From: Rubrivirga marina
GTDB taxonomy: Bacteria > Bacteroidota > Rhodothermia > Rhodothermales > Rubricoccaceae
Assembly (NCBI RefSeq): GCF_002283365.1
Contig: NZ_MQWD01000001.1
Span: 2,279,665 to 2,343,664 of the forward strand
DNA: 64,000 bases
Direction: 5' to 3'
The notes beneath the pieces were generated by a model. The model searched no databases, was not told the origin of the DNA, and worked only from the letters and a program-made list of their open reading frames with translations. This document shows, piece by piece, positions 34,278 through 41,318 of the stretch. The position numbers were made by a program, and so were the translations under genes. Each line of letters begins with the position of its first letter. Position 1 is the stretch's first letter.

Positions 34278-35774
34278 ATGTCTCGGCCCGCTCTTCTCAC
34301 CGCCGTCCTGCTCGCGTGCGCCCCGCTGGCGGCCCAGCCCGTCGACGTCAGCGTCGCGACGCCCGGCGTCACGTTCGACCTCCCGCTCGGCGTCGAGATC
34401 GAGCCGGACGCGCCCGGCGCCCTCCACCCGGACCGGATCTACGTGCTCGAAAAGGGGCGGGAGAGTGAGCAGAGCCCGCTCCCGGCTCGCATCATGACGC
34501 TCGTCCCCGGCGAGCCCGCGGCGACCGTGTTCCTCGACCTCGGCGACCGTGTCGACGCAGCGGGCGAAGGCGGTCTCCTCGGCCTGGCGTTCCACCCGGA
34601 CTATGCCGACAACGGCCGGCTCTTCGTCTCCTACACCGCGCCCGTCGACGCCCCCCAGCCGGGCGTTCTCGCGATGGTCTCCCGGCTGTCCGAGTTCGCC
34701 CGGTCGGAGGCCGACCCGCTGGCGGTCGATCCCGAGAGCGAGCGGATCCTCCTCGAGGTCGACCAGCCGTACAACAACCACAACGCGGGGACCGTCGACT
34801 TCGGCCCCGACGGCCTCCTCTACTACAGCCTCGGCGACGGTGGCTTCGGCGGCGACCCGTTCGGGAACGGGCAGGACCCGACGACGCTCCTCGGGTCGCT
34901 CCTCCGGATCGACGTCGACGACGCGCCGGAGGGGGCGCCGTACCGGATCCCCGACTCGAACCCGTTCGCGCTGACCGACGGGCCCGAGCGCGACGAGATC
35001 TTCGCCTACGGCTTCCGCAACCCGTTCAAGTTCGACGTGAGCGAGGCCGGCGTCTGGGTCGCCGACGTGGGGCAGGACACGTGGGAGGAAGTCAACGTGG
35101 TCGAGGCCGGCGGGAACTACGGGTGGAACGAGGTGGAGGGCCCCGACTGCTTCCCGCCGGGCTCATCCTGCGACCCCGGCCTCTACGAGGCGCCGCTCCA
35201 CGTCTACCCCCATACCTTCGCGACGGGCGGGTTCTCGATCACTGGCGGCTACGTCCTCGACGACGTCGACCTCCCGCTCTCCGGGTCCTACCTGTTCGGC
35301 GACTACGTGACGGGCCGGCTGTGGGCGCTCGACCGCGGCTCGAACGAGGTCACGGTCGTGCTGGAGTCGGCCGACTTCCCTGGAGCCGGCGGGACCGTGA
35401 ACATCGCCTCCATTGACCCGGCCCCAGAGGGCGTCGACATCCTCGTGACGGACCTCACGAGGGGCCGGATCTACCGCATCGCCCGGGCCGGGACGCCCAC
35501 CGAGGCGGGCCCGGATGTCGCCCGTGTGTTGTCGCTGGCCGGCCCCAACCCGTTCCGCCTCGGGACGGCCGTCCGCTTGGACGTCCCGGTCGGGGCGTCG
35601 GCCCGCGTCGCGCTCGTCGACGCGCTCGGCCGCGAGGTCGCCGTGCTCTGGGACGGCCCGGGGGGCACCCGGACGCTTCCGCTGACTGGGGACGATCTGG
35701 CGCCCGGCGTCTACACCGTCGTCGCGACGGCTGGAGACGGGCGGCAGGTCGTCCGCGTCGTACGAGCCCGGTAG
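34278..35774 (+). CDS. PQQ-dependent sugar dehydrogenase-like protein with T9SS domain (copy 1)
   Basis: The 498-residue secreted protein has a signal peptide (MSRPALLTAVLLACAPLAAQ). A six-bladed propeller of the soluble glucose/sorbosone dehydrogenase family follows: GEGGLLGLAFHPDYADNGR, HNAGTVDFGPDGLLYYSLGD, SLLRIDVDD, YGFRNPFKFD, DVGQDTWEEVNVVEAGGNYG. These propellers bind PQQ and Ca and oxidise aldoses. The C-terminal domain (LAGPNPFRLGTAVRLDV, VDALGREVAV, LAPGVYTVVAT, ending VVRVVRAR) is a T9SS sorting domain. A tandem paralog follows with a 188-bp identical internal tract. Confidence 0.9.
   Translation: MSRPALLTAVLLACAPLAAQPVDVSVATPGVTFDLPLGVEIEPDAPGALHPDRIYVLEKGRESEQSPLPARIMTLVPGEPAATVFLDLGDRVDAAGEGGLLGLAFHPDYADNGRLFVSYTAPVDAPQPGVLAMVSRLSEFARSEADPLAVDPESERILLEVDQPYNNHNAGTVDFGPDGLLYYSLGDGGFGGDPFGNGQDPTTLLGSLLRIDVDDAPEGAPYRIPDSNPFALTDGPERDEIFAYGFRNPFKFDVSEAGVWVADVGQDTWEEVNVVEAGGNYGWNEVEGPDCFPPGSSCDPGLYEAPLHVYPHTFATGGFSITGGYVLDDVDLPLSGSYLFGDYVTGRLWALDRGSNEVTVVLESADFPGAGGTVNIASIDPAPEGVDILVTDLTRGRIYRIARAGTPTEAGPDVARVLSLAGPNPFRLGTAVRLDVPVGASARVALVDALGREVAVLWDGPGGTRTLPLTGDDLAPGVYTVVATAGDGRQVVRVVRAR
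34850..35037 (+). repeat. 188-bp identical tract, copy 1
   Basis: This segment is base-for-base identical to 36426-36613 in the tandem paralog, while sequences on both sides differ even at synonymous positions. It codes for the propeller region from GDPFGNGQDPTTLLGS to YGFRNPFKFD. The pattern indicates recent gene conversion. Confidence 0.95.
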
Positions 35775-35871
35775 AGAGACTCCCCACTCCAGACCTCCGC
35801 ACGACCGGACCGGCGCCGGCGTGTGGGTCCAGCGTCGACGGCGAATACGTCGACTCGTCCTCCGATCCCCC

Positions 35872-37353
35872 ATGATCCGACCGATTGCCTCGGCGGTCCT
35901 GGCGCTCGCCCTCGCCGCGTCGCCCGCCGCTCAGCCCGCCCCCGTCACCATTGAGGAGGCGACGCCCGGCACGTCGTTCCGCCGCCCGGTGGGCGTGGAG
36001 CAGGCGCCCGGCCAGCCGGACCGCCTCTACGTCATCGAGAAGGGCGTCGCGGACCGCGAGCCACGCATCGTATCGGTCGTTCCGGGTGAGGTCTCACAGG
36101 CCGTGTTCCTCGACCTCGATGGGAAGGTGTACACCGAAGGCGAGGCCGGCCTCCTCGGCCTCGCGTTCCACCCGGACTATGCCGACAACGGCCGGGTGTT
36201 CGTCTATTACACGGCGCCCGTGGGGGAGCCGGAGGTCGGCGTCCGGGTGATCGTGTCGCGCGTGGTCGAGTTCACTCGCTCCGAGTCCGACCCCCTCCGC
36301 GTCGATCCCGAGAGCGAGCGGCTCCTCCTGGCGGTCGACCAGCCCGAATACTACCACAACGCGGGGACGATTGACTTCGGCCCCGACGGCCTCCTTTACA
36401 TCGCGCTCGGCGACGGGGGCGGCGTCGGCGACCCGTTCGGGAACGGGCAGGACCCGACGACGCTCCTCGGGTCGCTCCTCCGGATCGACGTCGACGACGC
36501 GCCGGAGGGGGCGCCGTACCGGATCCCCGACTCGAACCCGTTCGCGCTGACCGACGGGCCCGAGCGCGACGAGATCTTCGCCTACGGCTTCCGCAACCCG
36601 TTCAAGTTCGACGCCGGCCCGTTCGGCGTGTGGGCGGGGGACGTGGGGGCCGGGGACTGGGAGGAGATCGACCTCGTCGAAGCCGGTGGGAACTATGGTT
36701 GGAACCGCGTCGAGGGGCCCGACTGCTACTGCCCCCCTGGGCCGACTTGCGACCCCTGCGACCTCGATGCCTACGAGGCGCCGGTCTACGCCTACCCCCA
36801 TACGCCCGAGTTCGGCAACTCGATCACGGGCGGGTTCGTGGTCGAGGACCCCTCGGTCGCGCTGTACCGGCACTACGTCTACGGCGACTTCGTGACGGGC
36901 CGCGTGTGGGCGATGCCCATCGACGACCCGGTGCCCTTCCTCCTCGCCGAGACCTTCCCCAAGGAGGACGGGAGCGAAGGGTCCATCAACGTGTCGTCGA
37001 TCGATCCGGCTCCGGGCGGGGGCCTCTATGTCACCGACTTTATCGGCGGGACGATCTACTCCCTCAACCTGCTCGCCGTCGCCACCGAGGCGGGCCCGGA
37101 CGCGCCGGCGGTGCTGTCGCTGGCCGGCCCGAACCCGTTCCGCCTCGGGACGGCCGTCCGCCTGGACACGTCCGGCCCCGTCCGCGTCGCGCTCGTCGAC
37201 GCGCTCGGCCGCGAGGTCGCCGTGCTCTGGGACGGCCTGGCGCCGGACCGGGCGATCCGCGTCCCCGGCGCCGACCTCGCGCCCGGCGTGTACGCGGTCG
37301 TCGCGACGATCGGTGGCCGCCGCGACCTCCTCCGCGTCGTGCGCACGCGATGA
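35872..37353 (+). CDS. PQQ-dependent sugar dehydrogenase-like protein with T9SS domain (copy 2)
   Basis: The 493-residue paralog of the preceding gene has a signal peptide (MIRPIASAVLALALAASPAA) and the same propeller motifs: EAGLLGLAFHPDYADNGRVF, YHNAGTIDFGPDGLLYIALG, GNGQDPTTLLGSLLRIDVDD, DVGAGDWEEIDLVEAGGNYG. A cysteine-rich loop (CYCPPGPTCDPCD) replaces the shorter CFPPGSSCDPG of copy 1 and could form extra disulfides. It ends with the same type of T9SS domain (LLRVVRTR). It probably oxidises a related sugar outside the cell. Confidence 0.9.
   Translation: MIRPIASAVLALALAASPAAQPAPVTIEEATPGTSFRRPVGVEQAPGQPDRLYVIEKGVADREPRIVSVVPGEVSQAVFLDLDGKVYTEGEAGLLGLAFHPDYADNGRVFVYYTAPVGEPEVGVRVIVSRVVEFTRSESDPLRVDPESERLLLAVDQPEYYHNAGTIDFGPDGLLYIALGDGGGVGDPFGNGQDPTTLLGSLLRIDVDDAPEGAPYRIPDSNPFALTDGPERDEIFAYGFRNPFKFDAGPFGVWAGDVGAGDWEEIDLVEAGGNYGWNRVEGPDCYCPPGPTCDPCDLDAYEAPVYAYPHTPEFGNSITGGFVVEDPSVALYRHYVYGDFVTGRVWAMPIDDPVPFLLAETFPKEDGSEGSINVSSIDPAPGGGLYVTDFIGGTIYSLNLLAVATEAGPDAPAVLSLAGPNPFRLGTAVRLDTSGPVRVALVDALGREVAVLWDGLAPDRAIRVPGADLAPGVYAVVATIGGRRDLLRVVRTR
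36426..36613 (+). repeat. 188-bp identical tract, copy 2
   Basis: Partner of the tract at 34850-35037 with no difference over 188 bp. The copies are 1,576 bp apart in direct orientation, so unequal crossover here could delete or re-amplify one dehydrogenase. Confidence 0.95.
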
Positions 37354-37426
37354 CGCCGCCGGGCCGTTGGCCGCTCAACTCACCGTTTCGCCCGTCGATA
37401 CTCGGGCTACCGCTCCCGATCCCACC

Positions 37427-38317
37427 ATGTCGATTCGCACGCTCGCGTCCTCCGTCGTGGCGGCCGGCGCCGCCCTGGCCCTGTCCGCCGTCGTCGTCCT
37501 CGCGCCGACGCCGGCCGCGTCCAAGGCGAGCGGCGCGGTCGCCGGGTTCGCGGGCGATCCCGGCTCCAACGGCGGCGACCGGGCCTGCACGCTCTGCCAC
37601 GGCACCAACGCGCTGAACTCGGGCGAAGGCGGCGTGACCGTCGAGGTCGACCCGATGGTGGAGCCGGGTGCGACGGTCCCGATCACGGTCACGGTCGACA
37701 ACCAGACGGAGCCGGCGTCGGAGGGCTCGCGGCGGCAGGGGTTCGAGGCCGTCGTCCGCGACGCCGAGACGGGGGAGCTGTGGGGCCGCGCGGTCCTCAC
37801 CGACGCGACGGTCACGCGCTACGCCGAGGGCGACACGGACGAGGCCTACGTCACCCACACCCTGGAAGGGACCTCTAAGTCGTCGTGGACCTTCGCCTGG
37901 GAGCCGGGGATGGAGCGGAGCGGGACAGCCCGCGTCTACGTGGCCGGCAACGCGGCGGACGGGAACGGCACGAGCTCCGGCGATCACATCTACACGACGA
38001 CCTCCGACGTGGTCGTGGGTCCGGTGGCCGCTGAGGGCGGGCCCGAGGCGGCGTTCGCCGTCGGCGCGGCCCGACCGAACCCGGTCCGCCGTGGCGCCGC
38101 CGCCCGCCTCGCGCTGTCGCTCGACCGCCCCGGCCCGGTCGCGGCCACCCTCGTGGACGGCCTCGGCCGGACGGTCCGCCAGGTCGCCGAGGCGGAGCGG
38201 GCCGCGGGCGCCTCGGTGCTCGCCGTCTCGGCGGCCGGCCTCGCGCCCGGGACCTACTTCGTGGTCGTTGACGGCCCGGGGGGACGGCGCACGCAGCCCC
38301 TGGTGGTCATCCGGTAG
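37427..38317 (+). CDS. Secreted choice-of-anchor/Reeler-like protein with CxxCH and T9SS domain
   Basis: The 296-residue protein has a signal peptide (RTLASSVVAAGAALALSAVV) and a domain beginning FAGDPGSNGGDRACTLCHGT. The CTLCH is a c-type heme-binding pattern found at the start of the choice-of-anchor V type module. Beta-sandwich sequence (VTVEVDPMVEPGATVPITV, TSKSSWTFAWEPGMERSG) follows and it ends in a T9SS domain (AARPNPVRRGAAARLAL, ending PLVVIR). Following two quinoprotein dehydrogenases, a covalent heme could serve electron transfer, but this is speculative. Confidence 0.8.
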   Translation: MSIRTLASSVVAAGAALALSAVVVLAPTPAASKASGAVAGFAGDPGSNGGDRACTLCHGTNALNSGEGGVTVEVDPMVEPGATVPITVTVDNQTEPASEGSRRQGFEAVVRDAETGELWGRAVLTDATVTRYAEGDTDEAYVTHTLEGTSKSSWTFAWEPGMERSGTARVYVAGNAADGNGTSSGDHIYTTTSDVVVGPVAAEGGPEAAFAVGAARPNPVRRGAAARLALSLDRPGPVAATLVDGLGRTVRQVAEAERAAGASVLAVSAAGLAPGTYFVVVDGPGGRRTQPLVVIR

Positions 38318-38509
38318 GGACGATCGGGGCGTAGGACGCCCTGGGTTCCGTACCGGACCTCTGTTCAGTCGAGGGGGAGTCCCGCCGATACCGGGGTTCC
38401 GCACTCTCTCGGGACCCTGGTCGATCCTCATTCCACAGCGCCACACCCGGAGGGGCCGTCGCCCCCGCCGGTCGAGGCTGGCCTCCGCCTGATCACCCAC
38501 CGGCTCGCC

Positions 38510-40717
38510 GTGCCGGCGGCGCTCCTGTTCGCCGCCGACGCGGGGGGCGCGCTCCACGTCGTGGCCGCCGTCGGGACGTGGGGCGGCGACGCCGTCGCGC
38601 TGCGCGCCCTCGCCGAGACGCTCGGCGGCGACGGCGTCGACGTGCTCGACGTCGCGGGCGCCATCGAGGGCGCCCGGTTCGCCGCGGGCGCCCGCCTCGG
38701 CGACGGCGAGGGCGTCCTCCTCGTGCTCGCCCCCGACGACCGGGTCCCCGACGAGGCCTGGACCGAGGCGTTCGCGACGTCGGTCCAACTGGCGCTCGGG
38801 CTCGTCCGGTCCGTCCCGAGCCGCCTCGTCCCGGGCCGCCTGCTCCACGAGGTGGCCGTCCACCCCGGCACGTTCGAGGACCGGCTCGACCTCGCCCTCC
38901 AGCGGGCCGCCGAGACGCTCGGCCTCGACGGCGCGGCCTTCGCCCTCGTCGAGGACGGCCAGTGGGCCCCGCACACCGTGTTCGACCCTGCTGGCGCCCT
39001 CGTCCCGATCCGGCCCGTCCCGGCCGAGAGCACCTTCTGCGCCGTCACGGCCCGGACGGACGGCCCGTTCGCCGTCGAGGACGCTGCCGCGGCCCCGCTC
39101 GGCATCGACACGCCGGCGGCGTATCTCGGGGCGCCCGTGTTCGTCGGCGGCCGGTGCGTCGGGACCTTCAGCGTGGTCGGGCGGACGCCCCGGCCAAAGC
39201 CGTTCTCCGACGACGACCGCGCGCTCGTGGAGTCGCTGGCGCGGTGGGTCGGCTCGTCGCTCAACGGCGTCATGACCGCCCGCCGGCTCGCCGACCGCGA
39301 GGCCGACCTCGCCGCCTTCTTCGACGGCGCCCCGATGGGGATGGGCGTGACGCGCCTTCTCGACGGAGACCTCCTGTTCGTCCGCGTCAACGCCGTCGCG
39401 GCGGCGGCGCTGGGCTCGACGCCGGACGCCATCGCGGGCCGCCTCGCCTCCGAGCTCGGCCTCGGCGGTCGGCTCGGCCGCGACCTGGCCCGGCGCTGGC
39501 TCGACGCGTCGCGCGCCGCGCTCGCCGAGGGGACGCCCCAGGCCTTCGACGCCGAGGTCGAGACCGACCGCGGGCTCCGCACCCTCGCCGCGACCGTCTC
39601 GCCCATCGTCGACGTCGAGGGCGACGCCCGGTGCGCCTTCGTGGTGGAAGACGTGTCGCGCCGCCGCGCCGCCGAGCGGGCGCCCACGAGTGACAGCCCC
39701 GTCGAGGCGCTCCTCGCGCTGGCGCCCCTCGCCCTCTTCGCCACCGACTCCAAAGGCCGCCTCGTCCTGAGCCGCGGACGGGCGCTCGACCTCCTCGGGC
39801 TCGACGCCGAGACGTCGGCCGGCCGGCCGCTCGCCGACCTGTTCGCCGACGCCCCGGGCGCGGCCTCCGGAATCGCCGCCGCGCTCGCCGGCGGCGACGC
39901 GACGTGGACCGCCGACGTCGGCGACCGAACGTTCGAGGTCCGCATCTTGGCACGTTCGGGGCGCGGCGGTCGGCCTCAAGGCCTCGTCGGGGTCGCGCTC
40001 GACGTGACCAACCGCACCGGCGGCCCACCGGACTCCTCTGAGGCCCGCCGCGAGCTCCTCAAGCACCTCGACCGCGAAATCCGCTCCCCGCTCACCTCGA
40101 TCCTCGGCTACGCCGACCTCATCGGCGCCGACGCCTCAGCGGAGGACCTCTGCGAAGTCCGCGGGGTGATCGAGCGGGCCGGCGACCGGCTCATGGCCGC
40201 GCTCGACGAACTGGCCCTTCTCGGCGGCGACGCCGTCGTGGCCCAGCCGACCCCCACCGACGTCTGCGCGGTCGTGACGCGCGTGGCGGAGGAGAGCCGC
40301 CCCGCTGCCGAGGCCCGGCGGATCGCGATGAACGTGTGGTGCACGCTGCCCGAGGCCCCGCTCCTCGTCGACGCCGCCCTGTTCGAGAAGCTCGTCCGGC
40401 ACCTCGTGAGCGGCGCCGTCGCCGCCGCCGACGGGCCCCGCGTCGACGTCGAGGTGCGCGCCTTCGGCCCGGAGGCCTTCGAGTTTTCCGTCACCGGCGG
40501 CGTTCCGACCGACGCGCTCGGGCTCCGCGCGGGCTACGTCCCCCGGCTCGCCGAGGCGCTCGGTGGGACGGCCCACCGCATCGAGGGCGCGCGCCCCGGC
40601 TGGGCGCTCCACCTGCCCCGCCAGCCCGTCCCGTTCGTCGAGATCCCCGAGCCCTGGAGCGCCGACGGGACGCCCGGTGAAGCCCCGGCGATGGCCCTCG
40701 TCGATCCGGCGGCCTAG
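38510..40717 (+). CDS. GAF/PAS sensor protein with degenerate histidine-kinase core
   Basis: The visible 735 residues contain a GAF domain (about 120-260: FEDRLDLALQRAAETLGLDG, YLGAPVFVGGRCVGTFSVVG), two PAS-like domains (about 270-390 and 400-510, the second with LALFATDSKGRLVLSRGRAL) and a HisKA-like helix LLKHLDREIRSPLTSILGY. In active kinases the residue before E-I-R is the phospho-acceptor His; here it is Arg. The ATPase region lacks the N-box Asn (HLVSGAVAAA) and the DxGxG box (SVTGGVPTDAL). It is therefore probably a pseudokinase. The start is uncertain: GTG 38510 is the first usual codon, yet in-frame VEAGLRLITHRLA upstream looks coding, so a rare start is possible. Confidence 0.75.
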   Translation: MPAALLFAADAGGALHVVAAVGTWGGDAVALRALAETLGGDGVDVLDVAGAIEGARFAAGARLGDGEGVLLVLAPDDRVPDEAWTEAFATSVQLALGLVRSVPSRLVPGRLLHEVAVHPGTFEDRLDLALQRAAETLGLDGAAFALVEDGQWAPHTVFDPAGALVPIRPVPAESTFCAVTARTDGPFAVEDAAAAPLGIDTPAAYLGAPVFVGGRCVGTFSVVGRTPRPKPFSDDDRALVESLARWVGSSLNGVMTARRLADREADLAAFFDGAPMGMGVTRLLDGDLLFVRVNAVAAAALGSTPDAIAGRLASELGLGGRLGRDLARRWLDASRAALAEGTPQAFDAEVETDRGLRTLAATVSPIVDVEGDARCAFVVEDVSRRRAAERAPTSDSPVEALLALAPLALFATDSKGRLVLSRGRALDLLGLDAETSAGRPLADLFADAPGAASGIAAALAGGDATWTADVGDRTFEVRILARSGRGGRPQGLVGVALDVTNRTGGPPDSSEARRELLKHLDREIRSPLTSILGYADLIGADASAEDLCEVRGVIERAGDRLMAALDELALLGGDAVVAQPTPTDVCAVVTRVAEESRPAAEARRIAMNVWCTLPEAPLLVDAALFEKLVRHLVSGAVAAADGPRVDVEVRAFGPEAFEFSVTGGVPTDALGLRAGYVPRLAEALGGTAHRIEGARPGWALHLPRQPVPFVEIPEPWSADGTPGEAPAMALVDPAA

Positions 40718-40744
40718 GTTGGTCGGGCACCGCCGCCGCGACCC

Positions 40745-41164
40745 GTGCCTGACCAGCCCTTCGTCCCCGAGTACGCCAAGCCGGACGCCCCGGGCGTCCA
40801 CATGGGCTTCGACAACACCGTCGCGATCTACCACGTCGTGGCGCCGGAGGACACGTTCGAGCAGGCCGCGCAGGCCGTGTTCGGCCTCCTCCGCGACGCC
40901 GAGGCCCGCTTCCCCGGCTGGCCCCGCGCCTTCTACGTCGACGTGGCCGGCCACGAGGGCGACGCCGGTGGGTTCGACGCCGACTTCTACGAGTTCCAGC
41001 AGGACTTCTGGTTCGCGACCGTCGCCCCGTTCGTCCAGGTCTTCGAGCTCCCGCTCACGGGGCCCCTCGCCAACCCGGAGCCCCAACGGAACGACGTCCC
41101 CGACCGGCTGACCATCGGCGAGGACACGCGGCCGCACGCCGGGCAGGTCATCGGCGACCACTAG
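40745..41164 (+). CDS. Conserved-looking hypothetical protein
   Basis: The 139-residue protein starts at GTG 40745, 27 nt after the pseudokinase gene. It has a compact alpha/beta composition (MGFDNTVAIYHVVAPEDTFE, VFGLLRDAEARFPGWPRAFY, VDVAGHEGDAGGFDADFYEF) with no signal peptide, membrane segment or known motif. The aromatic FYEFQQDFWFATVAPFVQVF stretch suggests a packed core. I do not recognise a family. Codon use resembles neighbours, supporting a real gene. Confidence 0.6.
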   Translation: MPDQPFVPEYAKPDAPGVHMGFDNTVAIYHVVAPEDTFEQAAQAVFGLLRDAEARFPGWPRAFYVDVAGHEGDAGGFDADFYEFQQDFWFATVAPFVQVFELPLTGPLANPEPQRNDVPDRLTIGEDTRPHAGQVIGDH

Positions 41165-41168
41165 GCCG

Positions 41169-41184
41169 GCCTCGGCGCCGAGGC
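41169..41184. terminator. 16-bp palindrome 5 nt after the hypothetical gene
   Basis: GCCTCGGC followed by GCCGAGGC forms a perfect palindrome. It is one more copy of the recurring 3'-end element. Confidence 0.55.
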
Positions 41185-41203
41185 GGAGGGAGCAGGGGAG
41201 GCG

Positions 41204-41275
41204 CACTACGGCTGGCTCGATCGACCGGAGGCGTACTCCGGCGCGATGGAGGCGTTTCTGAGCGGACTGCCGTAG
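41204..41275 (+). pseudogene. C-terminal remnant of an alpha/beta hydrolase gene
   Basis: The frame reads HYGWLDRPEAYSGAMEAFLS then GLP and a stop at 41273-41275. Alpha/beta hydrolases of the haloalkane dehalogenase/esterase type end with a catalytic His followed by a Pro-Glu-x-(Phe/Tyr) helix and FL, as here. Upstream in the same frame is only the palindrome, so about 24 codons of a lost gene remain. Confidence 0.5.
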
Positions 41276-41318
41276 AGCGGGACCGGGCCGATATTGCGGA
41301 GTCGCTCACCGCTCGTCC

